From NCBI RefSeq assembly GCF_019801465.1, contig NZ_JAHVJA010000002.1, positions 186,001 through 250,000 of the forward strand: a stretch of DNA of 64,000 nucleotides, read 5' to 3'. This stretch comes from Leisingera daeponensis (GTDB lineage: Bacteria; Pseudomonadota; Alphaproteobacteria; Rhodobacterales; Rhodobacteraceae). A program made the position numbers and the translations under genes. A model generated the notes under the pieces. It had not been told where the DNA came from, made no database searches, and saw only the letters and a list, made by a program, of their open reading frames with translations. The first letter of the stretch is position 1. Each line of letters starts with the position of its first letter. This document shows positions 45,158 to 54,660 of this stretch, in pieces.

Positions 45158-46530
45158 TGTTCCTCTCCGTTTTCGACATGTTCAAAGTGGGCATCGGCCC
45201 GTCGTCCTCCCACACCATGGGGCCGATGGTCGCCGCGGCGCGCTTTCTTGATATGATGCGCGCCTCGCCGTTCGAATTCCACGGGCTGCGCGCCTCGCTG
45301 CACGGCTCGCTCGCCTTCACCGGCGTCGGCCACGCCACCGACCGCGCCACCATCCTCGGCCTCGGCGGCTTCCGCCCCGACGATTACGACGACGAGAAGG
45401 CCGAGGCCTTCCTGGCGGAGCTGAACAAGACCCAAAAAATGCACCCTGAAGGCCTGGGCGAACTGCACTTCGACCCCAAGGCCGACATGATCTTCGACTA
45501 CGACCAGGCGCTGCCGGGCCACGCCAACGGCATGATCCTGATGGCCACCGACGCCCAGGGCGACGTGATTCTGCGGCAGGTGTTCTACTCGATCGGCGGC
45601 GGCTTTGTCGTCACCGAGGAGGAACTGGCCGCGGGCAAGGCGACTGAGGAGGGCGATCCGGTGCCCTACCCGTTCAAGTCCGCCGCCGAGATGCTGGAAA
45701 TGGCCAAGGCCAGCGGCAAGTCCATCGCGGACATGAAGCGCGCCAATGAAATTGCCCGCGGCTGCCCCGAAAGCCTGTCCAAAGGCACCGCCCGCATCTG
45801 GCAGGTGATGAACGACTGCATCAACCGCGGGCTGGAGCGCGACGGCATCCTGCCCGGCGGCCTCAAGGTGCGCCGCCGCGCCAAGGGCATCTATGACGCG
45901 CTGATGGCCGAGCGCGGCAGGAACCTGACCGCGCCGCACACCATCAACGACTGGATGAGCGTTTATGCGATGGCGGTGAACGAGGAAAACGCGGCCGGCG
46001 GCCAGGTGGTGACCGCCCCGACCAACGGCGCCGCAGGCACCCTTCCGGCGGTGATCCGCTACTACCTCGACCACGTGCCCGGCGCCTCGGAAAGCCACGT
46101 CGAGGACTTCCTGCTGACCGCCGCCGCCATTGCCGGCCTGGTGAAGTACAACGCGTCGATCTCCGGCGCTGAGGCCGGCTGCCAGGCTGAAGTCGGCTCT
46201 GCCGCCGCGATGTCCGCTGCGGGCCTCTGCGCCGTGATGGGCGGCACCCCGGAACAGGTGGAAAACGCCGCCGAGATCGCGCTGGAGCATCACCTTGGGA
46301 TGACCTGCGATCCGGTCAAGGGCCTGGTGCAGGTCCCCTGCATCGAACGCAACGGCCTCGCGGCGATCAAGGCGGTCTCGGCCGCGTCGCTGGCGCTGCG
46401 CGGCGACGGCCAGCACTTCGTGCCGCTGGACGCCTGCATCGAGACCATGCGCCAGACCGGCGCCGACATGCACGACAAGTACAAGGAAACCTCGCTCGGC
46501 GGCCTGGCGGTGAACGTGCCGAACTGCTGA
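45157..46530 (+). CDS. sdaA: L-serine ammonia-lyase, iron-sulfur type
   Basis: 457 residues, single-chain form. The N-terminal beta domain starts [23 protein letters not shown] (SSHT motif), and the catalytic alpha domain contains [18 protein letters not shown] (about 287-304). The Fe-S ligands lie in [18 protein letters not shown] (about 340-357) and [19 protein letters not shown] (about 384-402). It converts L-serine to pyruvate and ammonia through an oxygen-sensitive [4Fe-4S] cluster. It begins within the stop codon of the GST gene. Confidence 0.95.
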   Translation: MFLSVFDMFKVGIGPSSSHTMGPMVAAARFLDMMRASPFEFHGLRASLHGSLAFTGVGHATDRATILGLGGFRPDDYDDEKAEAFLAELNKTQKMHPEGLGELHFDPKADMIFDYDQALPGHANGMILMATDAQGDVILRQVFYSIGGGFVVTEEELAAGKATEEGDPVPYPFKSAAEMLEMAKASGKSIADMKRANEIARGCPESLSKGTARIWQVMNDCINRGLERDGILPGGLKVRRRAKGIYDALMAERGRNLTAPHTINDWMSVYAMAVNEENAAGGQVVTAPTNGAAGTLPAVIRYYLDHVPGASESHVEDFLLTAAAIAGLVKYNASISGAEAGCQAEVGSAAAMSAAGLCAVMGGTPEQVENAAEIALEHHLGMTCDPVKGLVQVPCIERNGLAAIKAVSAASLALRGDGQHFVPLDACIETMRQTGADMHDKYKETSLGGLAVNVPNC

Positions 46531-46559
46531 CGTTGCGGTCACTGTAGAGAAGCCTTCTT

Positions 46560-46586
46560 GGGCCGTGTCACGCAGTGGCACGGCCC
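46560..46586 (+). terminator. Strong hairpin after sdaA
   Basis: GGGCCGTGTCAC and GTGGCACGGCCC pair over 12 bp (one G-U) around GCA, 29 bases after the sdaA stop. No T-run follows, so it may be a 3'-end stabiliser rather than an intrinsic terminator. Confidence 0.45.
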
Positions 46587-46709
46587 GCGCCTTATGTTGC
46601 CAGCCAGCGGCAGCAAAACATGCCACCTCCCAAAGCAGCTGGAGGCAATTCCACCCATCCTCCGCAACTCCAGCTTGCACGATGGCTATTGCGGGCCTAG
46701 CCTGCCGCC

Positions 46710-47624
46710 ATGACACAGGACCGCCCCCTCCTCGGCATTGCCCTGATGCTGGGCTTCTGCCTGGTGATCCCGCTGGGAGATGCCATCGCCAAGCTGCTGA
46801 CCGACCGGGTGCCGGTTGCCCAGATCGTCTTCATCCGCTTTGCCGCTCAGGCCGCGATCCTGCTGCCGCTGGCGCTCGCCATGCGCCTGCCGCTCAGCCT
46901 GTCGCGGCGGGTGGCGCCGCTCCTGTTCCTGCGCACCCTGCTGCAGATGGGCGGCATCGGCGCCATGTTCACCGCCTTCCGCTACCTGCCCTTGGCCGAT
47001 GCCGTCGCGATTGCCTTCGTGATGCCTTTCATCATGCTCCTCCTGGGCAGATACGTCCTCAACGAAGAGGTCGGCCTGCGCCGCCTCGGCGCCTGCGCGG
47101 TTGGCTTTGCCGGCACATTGCTGGTCATTCAGCCCAGCTTTGCCGCGGTCGGCTGGAACGCGCTCTGGCCGCTGCTGGTGGCGGTGATCTTTGCCCTGTT
47201 CATGCTGATCACCCGCAAGATCGCCAAGGAAACCGATCCGGTCTCGGTGCAGGCGGTGGCCGGCGTCATGGGCACGGTGCTGCTGGCCCCGGTGCTGCTG
47301 ATCGGCGATGCTGCAGGCATCATCGCACTGTCCACCGCGCTGCCGCCGCAGGACACCTGGACGCTGCTGGCCGCCGCCGGCGCGCTCGGCACCGTCGCCC
47401 ATCTCCTGATGACCTGGAGCCTGCGCTTCGCCCCCACCTCCACGCTGGCCTCGATGCAGTACCTGGAGATCCCGGTGGCGGTGTTCTTCGGCTGGCTGAT
47501 CTTTGCGGAGCTCCCCAACGCGCTCGCCGCCTTCGGCATCCTGCTGACCATCAGCGCCGGCCTTTATGCGGTGATGCGCGAGCGCAGGGCCTCCGAGACC
47601 GAAGAGCGCATCAACCCCGCCTGA
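46710..47624 (+). CDS. DMT-superfamily (EamA) transporter
   Basis: 304 residues with ten hydrophobic helices in two EamA halves. FRYLPLADAVAIAFVMPFIMLLLGRYVLNEEVGLRR (about 90-125) and APTSTLASMQYLEIPVAVFFGWLIFAELPN (about 235-264) are the matching pore segments. It resembles S-adenosylmethionine/RhaT-like or amino-acid exporters of the family; the substrate is unknown. It ends only 15 bases before the convergent thiN gene. Confidence 0.86.
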   Translation: MTQDRPLLGIALMLGFCLVIPLGDAIAKLLTDRVPVAQIVFIRFAAQAAILLPLALAMRLPLSLSRRVAPLLFLRTLLQMGGIGAMFTAFRYLPLADAVAIAFVMPFIMLLLGRYVLNEEVGLRRLGACAVGFAGTLLVIQPSFAAVGWNALWPLLVAVIFALFMLITRKIAKETDPVSVQAVAGVMGTVLLAPVLLIGDAAGIIALSTALPPQDTWTLLAAAGALGTVAHLLMTWSLRFAPTSTLASMQYLEIPVAVFFGWLIFAELPNALAAFGILLTISAGLYAVMRERRASETEERINPA

Positions 47625-47639
47625 GGACGGCCCCGCGAG

Positions 47640-48305
47640 CTAGCGGTCCAGCCGCAGCGCTGCCAGCACATCCGCCAGCAGCCGCCGCGGCACGATCGCC
47701 AGCAGCCCCGGCCCCTCCGGCACCAGCCGCACCGGGCCTGTCGCCCGGTTCGAGGTGCCGATCCGCCCCGCAGGCGACATCCGCAGGCCGTCGATCGGCC
47801 ATTCCAGCCCCTCGGACCGCCCGGTCACCTCCTGCATCGGAAACAGCGAAATCACCTCTCCCGCTTGCGCCGGCAGCGCCACGGGCCGGGTCAGGTGGAA
47901 GATCACCTCCGTCTCGCCCACCAGCACGCAGGGGGATTCATGCCCCTGCACCAGCGTGCTGAACGCCGCCAGCTGATGGTCCACCCGCGCCCCCAGAAAC
48001 CCCACCGCCAGCACCGCCGGCGCCGCTATCAGCCTCAGCGCCTTGTCAAAATCGGTGCTGTCCTGCTCCGCCACCCGGTGCAGGCTCGCAGCGGGCAGCT
48101 GCGCCCGCACCGCATCGCTCAACGAGTCGAAATCGCCGATCACCGCCCGCGGCGGATGCCCCGCCGCCAGCGCCGCCGCGGCGCCGCCGTCCGCCGCCAC
48201 CAGCACCGGCGCCAGCGCCAGCGCCTCCTCCAGCGCGCCGGAGGCCATCTCGCCGCCGCCCACCAGCGTGATTGGTTCCGAAACGTCTACAATCTTAGTA
48301 TTCAT
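47640..48305 (-). CDS. thiN: Thiamine pyrophosphokinase
   Basis: 221 residues from ATG 48305 (AGGA nine bases upstream; ATG 48314 overlaps that site). VAADGGAAAAL (about 36-46), VIGDFDSLSDAVR (about 55-67), STDFDKALRLI (about 84-94) and GFLGARVDHQLA (about 102-113) are the catalytic and ATP/Mg2+ blocks of the family. The C-terminal beta domain holds LRMSPAGRIGTSNRAT. It makes thiamine diphosphate from thiamine and ATP. No TPP riboswitch was seen in the 107-base gap upstream. Confidence 0.9.
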   Translation of the reverse strand: MNTKIVDVSEPITLVGGGEMASGALEEALALAPVLVAADGGAAAALAAGHPPRAVIGDFDSLSDAVRAQLPAASLHRVAEQDSTDFDKALRLIAAPAVLAVGFLGARVDHQLAAFSTLVQGHESPCVLVGETEVIFHLTRPVALPAQAGEVISLFPMQEVTGRSEGLEWPIDGLRMSPAGRIGTSNRATGPVRLVPEGPGLLAIVPRRLLADVLAALRLDR

Positions 48306-48412
48306 GCGGCCCATTCCTGCCTATTTTGGAAACAAGACACATTGTGAACACAAAATGATACGATCAATTGCACGGATTCGAGCAAAATTGGTCCTTCCAG
48401 CCATTATGGTGA

Positions 48413-50563
48413 ATGACAACTGATGTGACGAAGACGAGCGAGCTTATGGTACACAACAACAAAGTCTTGACCGTATCCTATGGAACCTTTTCCTGCACAT
48501 TGGAAGGGTTCGAGGATTCCTTCGGCACGATGAAGGCCATTGCCGAGTATTTCCGCGATCTTGCCGCCGATGACCGCTACTTCGGCGCCGAGCCGCCGCA
48601 GCCCGATGCCGACATGCTGGCCCGCATTGCCCAGCGCGAGATCGCCCGCCAGGTCGAGGCCCGCACCAGCGAGGGCGGTATCCACCTGCGCGCCGCCACC
48701 CCGGCGCTTGGCGCCGCCGCTGCCGAAGCCCCCGCTCCCGCGCCCGCACAGGCGCCCGCCGCTGCCCCGGCTGCCCCGGCGGCTGAACAGCCCGCGCCCG
48801 CTCCGGCCCCCGCCGAGGCGCAGGCAGCCGAAACCCCCGGGTCCGAGGCCGCCGCGGAAGAGGAAGCCGCCGCGGACGTGATTGCAGCCGAAGTCTCCGA
48901 AGCGGCCGCCGAAGCCGTTGCCGAGGAAGCCCAGGCCGCCGCCGCAGAAATCGAGGACGCCGCGGCAGAGGTTGAGGCCGACGCGGAGGAAGCTGCGGAA
49001 ATTATCGCCGAAGCCGAAGCCGAAGCCGAAGCCGAAGCCGAAGCCGAAGCCGAAGCCGAAGCCGAAGCCGAAGCCGAAGCCGAAGCCGAAGCAGCCATCG
49101 CAGCTGTGCTGGGCACCGCAAGCGAAGAAGAGCCAGCCCCCGCTGTCGAACTGCTGGAAGTCACCGAGGCAGAGGCGGAAGGCGAAACGGAAGAGCCGCG
49201 CGCGGAAGCGGAGCCGGTTGCGGCCGAAGCCGCTGCCGAAGCGCCCGCTGCCGACAGCATCGCCGCCAAGCTGCAGCGCATCCGCGCGGTGGTGGCACAG
49301 ACCCCCGAAGAGGATTTCAGCGAGGATGAGCACGCCGATGACGTTCTCGAGAACGCGGCGGACGACATTTCCAGCGCAATGCTTGACGACGACGGCGGGC
49401 CGGATTTCGACGACGATGCCGACGGCGAGATCGCCCGCGCGCTGGACCGCCTGGACCTGAACGCCGCCGACGCAGAAGACGCAGCCGCCGCGGCCGGAGA
49501 CGCCGCCGCAGAGGAAGACGAGGAGGACGCCGCCGAAGGCGGCCTCTTCACCGGCCTCGGCGAAGACGGCGAGGACAGCGCAGAGGACAGCAGCAACCTG
49601 CTGGCCGCGGAGGAAGAAGCCGCCCCTGCCCCTGCCCCGGCCCGGGTCCGCATCACCAAGCTCAAGCGCGCGGTCATCGACAAGGCCATCGCCGCCGGCC
49701 AGCTGCAGGAGGCGGAAGCTGCAGCGGATGCAGAGCAGGCGCAGGACACCCTCTCGGATGCGGACGAAGCCGACCTGATGCGTGAACTGGCCGAGGTGGA
49801 AGCCGAAATCCTTGCCGCCTCCGAACAGCCCGAGCCCCGCGAGGAAGCTGGCGGCGACGCCGCGCAGGCAGAGGCAGCCGATCCCGCCGCACCCGGTCTG
49901 GACGACAGCGATGTGTCCCGCCTGATGGCGGCTGCGGATGAAAGGCTGGACGACCCGGAAACCGCCTCCTCCCGCGAGGCCTACAGCCAACTGCGCGGCG
50001 CCGTGGCGGCCACCAAGGCCGACGGCACCGGCGGCGACGTACCCGACGATGCCAAGCCCTACCGCGACGACCTGGCCAGCGTGGTGCGCCCGCGCCGCCC
50101 CGAAGCCCGCCAAGGCGCGTCGGTGCGCCCCGCCAGCCCGGCGGCCCGCCCGGCGCCGCTGAAGCTGGTGGCCGAACAGCGCATCGACGAAGGCACCCCT
50201 GCCGCGTCCGCGCCGCAGCCGGTCCGCCCGCGCCGGGTGTCGGCTGCGGTTCTCGGCAATGACACCGAAGCCGGCGGCAGCGGCTTCGCCGCCTACGCCG
50301 AAGAGCGCGGCGCCGCCGAGCTGCATGAACTGCTGGAGGCCGCCGCGGCCTACATGAGCTTTGTCGAGGGCCGCGACCATTTCTCGCGCCCGCAGCTGAT
50401 GAACAAGGTGCGCAGCGCCGGCAGCAGCGACTTCAACCGCGAGGACGGGCTGCGCTCCTTCGGCCAGCTCCTGCGCGACGGCAAGATCGAACGCTCCGGC
50501 AACGGCCAGTTCACCGCCTCCGGCGACATCGGCTTCAAGCCCGGCAAACGCGCCGCGGGCTGA
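48413..50563 (+). CDS. Large acidic Ala/Glu-rich protein with conserved ends and an Glu-Ala repeat
   Basis: 716 residues from ATG 48413; ATG 48446 (MVHNNKVLTVSYGTFSCTL) is an alternative nearer the conserved part. The N-terminal domain (about 12-85) has VSYGTFSCTLEGFEDSFGTM and AIAEYFRDLAADDRYFG. A long low-complexity centre follows, first Ala/Pro then Ala/Glu, with 14 consecutive Glu-Ala units around residues 200-227. Coiled-coil or disordered structure is likely there. The C-terminus (about 640-716) is conserved-looking: ELLEAAAAYMSFVEGRDHFS then FNREDGLRSFGQLLRDGKIE. I recall similar proteins in other roseobacters, all without assigned function. Its ends resemble DNA- or protein-binding modules only in a general way. 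Confidence 0.75.
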   Translation: MTTDVTKTSELMVHNNKVLTVSYGTFSCTLEGFEDSFGTMKAIAEYFRDLAADDRYFGAEPPQPDADMLARIAQREIARQVEARTSEGGIHLRAATPALGAAAAEAPAPAPAQAPAAAPAAPAAEQPAPAPAPAEAQAAETPGSEAAAEEEAAADVIAAEVSEAAAEAVAEEAQAAAAEIEDAAAEVEADAEEAAEIIAEAEAEAEAEAEAEAEAEAEAEAEAEAEAAIAAVLGTASEEEPAPAVELLEVTEAEAEGETEEPRAEAEPVAAEAAAEAPAADSIAAKLQRIRAVVAQTPEEDFSEDEHADDVLENAADDISSAMLDDDGGPDFDDDADGEIARALDRLDLNAADAEDAAAAAGDAAAEEDEEDAAEGGLFTGLGEDGEDSAEDSSNLLAAEEEAAPAPAPARVRITKLKRAVIDKAIAAGQLQEAEAAADAEQAQDTLSDADEADLMRELAEVEAEILAASEQPEPREEAGGDAAQAEAADPAAPGLDDSDVSRLMAAADERLDDPETASSREAYSQLRGAVAATKADGTGGDVPDDAKPYRDDLASVVRPRRPEARQGASVRPASPAARPAPLKLVAEQRIDEGTPAASAPQPVRPRRVSAAVLGNDTEAGGSGFAAYAEERGAAELHELLEAAAAYMSFVEGRDHFSRPQLMNKVRSAGSSDFNREDGLRSFGQLLRDGKIERSGNGQFTASGDIGFKPGKRAAG
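49010..49087 (+). repeat. Hexanucleotide microsatellite (GAAGCC)13
   Basis: Thirteen exact GAAGCC units, with a fourteenth GAAGCA after them, inside the gene at 48413. Each unit encodes Glu-Ala, so gain or loss of units changes length without breaking the frame. Confidence 0.98.
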
Positions 50564-50582
50564 CCCCGGACACCCCGGACAG

Positions 50583-50614
50583 AAAAAGGCGGCCCGCGAG
50601 GCCGCCTTTTTTTT
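50583..50614. terminator. Bidirectional rho-independent terminator
   Basis: GGCGGCC/GGCCGCC stem with loop CGCGA, flanked by five A before and eight T after. It ends the repeat-protein gene rightwards and can also stop leftward transcription from the purA side. Confidence 0.92.
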
Positions 50615-50729
50615 CAGGCCGGATCCCTGTTCACCTTTGCGGAAATACTCCGGGGTGAATTGGCCGCGAGGCCAAGAGGGGCAGCGCCCCTCTTTCCTTC
50701 CAGCATGCGGGGGGCAGCGCCCTTCCAGC

Positions 50730-50966
50730 TTACTGCTTGTCGGCGTCCGGATCTTCTTTGCCGACGCCGCGGAACACGAACTTGAACGGCAGCACCCAGA
50801 CGATGCCGAGCGCCACATAGACCACCAGCTCCAGCCACAACGGCGGCCGGTCAAGCCAGTTCAGCACCGTGACCGCAGCCACGATGTAAACCGGCATCCC
50901 GACCAGCAGGATCACCAGGGCCCAGCGCCGCCGGGCCTTGTAGCTCAGTCCTTCCTTGTCAGCCAT
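50730..50966 (-). CDS. DUF2842 small membrane protein
   Basis: 78 residues with two hydrophobic helices (about 16-36 and 44-66: LELVVYVALGIVWVLPFKFVF) after a basic N-terminus LSYKARRRWALVI. This is the alphaproteobacterial DUF2842 pattern. Its ATG overlaps the purA stop by one base. Function unknown. Confidence 0.82.
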   Translation of the reverse strand: MADKEGLSYKARRRWALVILLVGMPVYIVAAVTVLNWLDRPPLWLELVVYVALGIVWVLPFKFVFRGVGKEDPDADKQ

Positions 50967-52279
50967 CAGTCGGCAAACGGGTCGGTCACCAGGATGGTGT
51001 CGTCCCGCTCCGGGCTGGTGGACAGGAGCGCAACAGGGCAGTCGATCAGCTCTTCCACGCGCTTCACGTATTTGATCGCGTTGGCCGGCAAATCGTTCCA
51101 GCTGCGCGCGCCTTCGGTGCTTTCGCTCCAGCCGTCCATCTCTTCATAGATAGGGGTGCAGCGGGCCTGCTGGTCGGCGGCAGTCGGCAGGTAGTCCAGA
51201 CGCTCGCCGTCCAGCTCGTAGCCGGTGCAGATCTTCAGGGTCTCGAAGCCGTCCAGCACGTCCAGCTTGGTCAGCGAGATGCCGTTGATGCCGGAGGTGG
51301 CGCAGGTCTGGCGCACCAGGCAGGCATCGAACCAGCCGCAGCGGCGCTGGCGGCCGGTGGTGGTGCCGAACTCATGGCCGCGGGTGCCCAGGCGCTCGCC
51401 ATCGGCATCCGGCTTGCCTTCGGCGTTCAGCAGCTCGGTCGGGAACGGGCCTTCGCCGACGCGGGTGGTATAGGCCTTCACAATGCCCAGCACGTAGTCG
51501 ATGGAGCCCGGGCCGATGCCGACGCCGGTGGCCGCCTGGCCCGCAATCACGTTCGAGGAGGTCACGAAGGGATAGGTGCCGAAATCGATGTCCAGCAGCG
51601 CGCCCTGGGCGCCTTCGAACAGGATCCGCTTGCCGGATTTCCGCTTCTCGTTCAGCACCTTCCAGACCGGCGCCGCAAACGGCAGGATCTGCGGCGCGAT
51701 CTCTTTCAGCTGCGCGATCAGCGCATCGCGGTCGACCGGGTCAACGCCCAGGCCGCGGCGCAGCGGGTCATGGTGCTGCAGCGCGCGGTCGACGCGGGCA
51801 ACCAGCGTCGCTTCGTCGGCCAGGTCGGCCACGCGGATGGCGCGGCGGCCCACCTTGTCCTCATAGGCCGGGCCGATGCCGCGGCCGGTGGTGCCGATCT
51901 TGGTGCCCTTGGAAGCCGCCTCTTCGCGCGCCCGGTCCAGCTCGCCGTGCAGCGGCAGGATCAGCGGCGTGTTCTCGGCGATCATCAGGGTTTCCGGGGT
52001 GATCTCCACGCCCTGCGCCTGAACGGTGGCGATTTCCTTCATCAGGTGCCAGGGGTCCAGCACCACGCCGTTGCCGATGACGCTCAGCTTGCCGCCGCGC
52101 ACCACGCCCGAGGGCAGCGCGTGCAGCTTGTAGACCTTGCCGTCAATGACCAGCGTGTGGCCGGCGTTGTGGCCGCCCTGGAAGCGGGCGATCACGTCAG
52201 CGCGCTCGCTCAGCCAGTCCACGATCTTGCCTTTCCCTTCGTCGCCCCACTGGGCGCCGACTACGACGACATTGGCCAT
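50966..52279 (-). CDS. purA: Adenylosuccinate synthetase
   Basis: 437 residues, slightly over the usual 430. [22 protein letters not shown] (about 4-25) holds the GTP loop and catalytic Asp; GGHNAGHTL (about 35-43) the catalytic His; [25 protein letters not shown] (about 127-151) and [19 protein letters not shown] follow, and the [14 protein letters not shown] block precedes the end. It joins IMP and aspartate with GTP in AMP synthesis. Its promoter should lie in the 588-base gap upstream. Confidence 0.97.
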   Translation of the reverse strand: MANVVVVGAQWGDEGKGKIVDWLSERADVIARFQGGHNAGHTLVIDGKVYKLHALPSGVVRGGKLSVIGNGVVLDPWHLMKEIATVQAQGVEITPETLMIAENTPLILPLHGELDRAREEAASKGTKIGTTGRGIGPAYEDKVGRRAIRVADLADEATLVARVDRALQHHDPLRRGLGVDPVDRDALIAQLKEIAPQILPFAAPVWKVLNEKRKSGKRILFEGAQGALLDIDFGTYPFVTSSNVIAGQAATGVGIGPGSIDYVLGIVKAYTTRVGEGPFPTELLNAEGKPDADGERLGTRGHEFGTTTGRQRRCGWFDACLVRQTCATSGINGISLTKLDVLDGFETLKICTGYELDGERLDYLPTAADQQARCTPIYEEMDGWSESTEGARSWNDLPANAIKYVKRVEELIDCPVALLSTSPERDDTILVTDPFAD

Positions 52280-52867
52280 ATCCGGTCCTTTACAGTCTGG
52301 TTCAAACCCACGCTCATATAGCGATGCTGCGCAGGCAGTGGAACCGCAAATTCGCCGCAGGAGAAGGCTTAGCCAAGGTTTTCGACCCTATCACCAAGGG
52401 CTGCGCCTGCCTGGGCCGGCGCGAATGCGTGTGCTTGCCGCTGATTCCCGAAGAGCACCGCGCAGAAAGGAGGGCGAGCGCCAGCCCGCGGGCTGGCGCT
52501 GCGCGCCTTGTTCCGGGCTGGGTGTTGCCCACCCGGCGTACGGTGCCTTCACGCAATCCTCATGGCCCTATGCGACACTTTCAAATGATCGCGATCCCCC
52601 GCCATGGTTCCCGCGCGCGGGGCCATGATACGAGGCGCAGGCATCTGTGAGGCTGCCTGTGCGACACCCGGAGACCGGCCCTGATAAAAAGGGGGTCGTC
52701 CAGGATATCCTGCCCGAGCAGGCCCCCGGCGGGGTCTGTCCACCTCCACCCGGCGGCGCCGCCCCCTGAAACGGGACACAGCGCAGACCCGAAGAATACG
52801 GACCGAAACAGATCAGCACGGCACAACCGCCACGGGCCAGCGGCCCCCGGCGGCCAAAACCGCATGT
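52280..52867. other. 588-base non-coding interval between purA and the nitrile hydratase operon
   Basis: No convincing gene: the open frames here lack ribosome-binding sites and have Arg/Pro-rich random-looking translations. Its one striking feature is a perfect 24-base palindrome at 52477-52500 (arm AGCGCCAGCCCG and its complement), preceded by AGGAGGGCG and not followed by T. The rest would have to hold the purA promoter (leftwards) and the 3' end of the nitrile hydratase transcript. Confidence 0.55.
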
Positions 52868-53200
52868 TCAGCCGCGCAGGCGCACCGGCGCGCCATGCGG
52901 GGTCGACAGATACGCCTCCTCCCAGCGGCGGCGCATCACCTCGGCCTCGGCACGGCTCGCAGCACCCTGCTCCGCCAGGAACATCTCCAGCGTTTCCAGC
53001 CAGGCGCGGAAGTAATCCTCGCCCCCGTCCAGCTCCCGGCTCAGGCCGTGGCGCTTCAAAGTGGCCGAGAACCGCTCCACCCACTCGCCCCAGCTGAACC
53101 GCCCGGCCTCATTCAGATGCACCGTCAGGGCAAAGACCTGCGCGTGCCAGGGCTCGGCAAAGACCGGCTCCGGTGCAGAAACCTCAGCACACATGCTCAT
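52868..53200 (-). CDS. Nitrile hydratase accessory (activator) protein
   Basis: 110 residues from ATG 53200, which overlaps the beta-subunit stop (ATGA). FAEPWHAQVFALTVHLNEAGRFSWGEWVERF (about 15-45) is related to the N-terminal part of the beta subunit, as expected for P14K-type chaperones that load metal into the alpha subunit. EDYFRAWLETLEMFLAEQG is also characteristic. Position as third gene after alpha and beta is the standard order for cobalt enzymes. Confidence 0.88.
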   Translation of the reverse strand: MSMCAEVSAPEPVFAEPWHAQVFALTVHLNEAGRFSWGEWVERFSATLKRHGLSRELDGGEDYFRAWLETLEMFLAEQGAASRAEAEVMRRRWEEAYLSTPHGAPVRLRG

Positions 53201-53874
53201 AGCGGCTCCAGGTAGCTTTGCCACAGGTCCAGCACCACCTCGTCATCGGGATGCTCCGGGTGCGCCCACAGCGCGCGGGCAAAGAAGCGCACCGCATAAA
53301 GCGGCTCCGGCGCCTCCCCCAGCCCGTGGGCGCTGCTGTCGGGCAGCACATGGGTGCCGTGCAGCCGCAGAATATAGCCCTGCGCCCCGGCGGCGTACTG
53401 CGGCAGCCGCGTGTGGCCGCCCTCCACCAGCGCGTTGTCAGCAGGGATTCGCACCCGCACCGCCTGTCCGGGGGAGAACCGCGGCGCCGGTCCGCCCTCG
53501 CGGTCGGCAGGTCCGCCCTTGGCCAGCGCCCCCGCCACGTTCTCCGCTTTCAAGGCCCGCTCCGCCAGCGCATGCAGCCCGGCGGCGCCCTGGCCCTGCA
53601 GGTCCTCGCGCGTCAGCACGCCCTTTTCGACCAGCAAGTCCGCCAGCGCCGAGATCCATTTCTCGTAATAGGAAAACCGCGTGTAATCCTTGGGCGACAG
53701 CCGCTCGCGGGCATGACGCGAGGTGTCGATGTTCCACTGCCCCAGCGCGCCGCAGGCCAGCGTCACCGCCAGCGCACGGGCATGCCAATCCTCGGCAAAG
53801 ACCGGTGCGTCCTCCCCCTCAGGCACCACCGGCCCATCGCCGAATCGCCCGCCCATGTCATGCACCCGGGTCAT
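53197..53874 (-). CDS. nthB: Nitrile hydratase subunit beta
   Basis: 225 residues from ATG 53874, overlapping the alpha-subunit stop (ATGA). [16 protein letters not shown] is the signature start; [18 protein letters not shown] and [26 protein letters not shown] follow. The C-terminal SH3-like barrel has [31 protein letters not shown] and ends LWQSYLEPL. With alpha it forms the enzyme that hydrates nitriles to amides in the cytoplasm. No amidase gene lies beside it. Confidence 0.94.
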   Translation of the reverse strand: MTRVHDMGGRFGDGPVVPEGEDAPVFAEDWHARALAVTLACGALGQWNIDTSRHARERLSPKDYTRFSYYEKWISALADLLVEKGVLTREDLQGQGAAGLHALAERALKAENVAGALAKGGPADREGGPAPRFSPGQAVRVRIPADNALVEGGHTRLPQYAAGAQGYILRLHGTHVLPDSSAHGLGEAPEPLYAVRFFARALWAHPEHPDDEVVLDLWQSYLEPL

Positions 53875-54485
53875 GTTGGCACCTTCGCCAATCCAGTGCC
53901 GATCATGCTGTCGCGGGTGACCAGTGCAGCCAGTTCCTCTTCGCTCATCCCCCCGGTGCCCTCGGGCCGCATGGGCAGCACCAGATAGCGGACCTCGGCG
54001 GTCGAATCCCAGACCCGCACCGCGGTCTCCGGCGGCAGTGTCACCCCGAACTCCGCCAGCACCTTGCGCGGCTCCCGCACCGCGCGGGCGCGGTAGGCGT
54101 CGGATTTGTACCAGCCCGGCGGAATGCCCAGAAGCGGCCACGGGTAGCAGCTGCATAAGGTGCAGACGACCATATTGTGCTGCTGGGGCGTGTTCTCCAC
54201 CACCACCATATGCTCGCCCTGGCGGCCGTAATAGCCGAGGTCTGCCAGCACCGGATCCGCGTCCGCCAGCAGCGCTGCCCTGAACTCCGGATCGCTCCAG
54301 GCGCGGGCCACCACCCGGGCGCCGTTCTGCGGGCCGATCCTGTTCTGATAGGTGTCGATAATCTCCTCCAGCGCGGCGGGGTCGATCAGGCCCTTTTCGG
54401 TGAGAATCGTCTCCAGCGCCTTCACCCGCAGGGCAGGATCGGGCGGCAGCAGGGCGTGCGGGTGGTCGGGATGATCATGGGGCAT
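53871..54485 (-). CDS. nthA: Nitrile hydratase subunit alpha, cobalt type
   Basis: 204 residues from ATG 54485. The metal-binding motif VCTLCSC (Cys 108, 111 and 113) has Thr after the first Cys, the marker of the cobalt class; iron enzymes have Ser. Two of these cysteines are normally oxidised to sulfenic and sulfinic acids. The His/Pro-rich start [14 protein letters not shown] is usual. [23 protein letters not shown] is conserved. First gene of the operon alpha-beta-activator, divergent from secG with a 175-base shared upstream region. Confidence 0.95.
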   Translation of the reverse strand: MPHDHPDHPHALLPPDPALRVKALETILTEKGLIDPAALEEIIDTYQNRIGPQNGARVVARAWSDPEFRAALLADADPVLADLGYYGRQGEHMVVVENTPQQHNMVVCTLCSCYPWPLLGIPPGWYKSDAYRARAVREPRKVLAEFGVTLPPETAVRVWDSTAEVRYLVLPMRPEGTGGMSEEELAALVTRDSMIGTGLAKVPT

Positions 54486-54660
54486 GGCGCCATGCTGCGC
54501 CGCTGCGCCCCCCGCTGTCCAGTCACCTTTGCTGATGCCCCGGATCACGTTGCGTGACGTCCGCGGCAGCTTGTGCGCCAAGCCTGCAACTCCGCCCTTG
54601 CCCCCCCGGTCAATCTTGCCTATTTACCGCCCGGTACTTAGCCAACCGCCGCAGGGACCC

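Noticed and set aside
45154-46716. 520-codon minus-strand frame
   Set aside because: It is the mirror of sdaA, whose Fe-S and catalytic motifs are intact on the plus strand.
49010-49087. Tandem repeat as a possible CRISPR array
   Set aside because: The unit is only six bases with no spacers and is in frame inside a coding gene.
48404-50854. Minus-strand open frame of 816 codons with a Gly/Phe-rich run
   Set aside because: The Gly-Phe run is the mirror of the GAAGCC repeat, and the plus-strand gene has a conserved-looking start and end and a terminator after its stop.
52324-52650. 108-codon plus-strand frame upstream of purA
   Set aside because: It has no ribosome-binding site, an Arg/Pro-rich random-looking product and runs through the 24-base palindrome.
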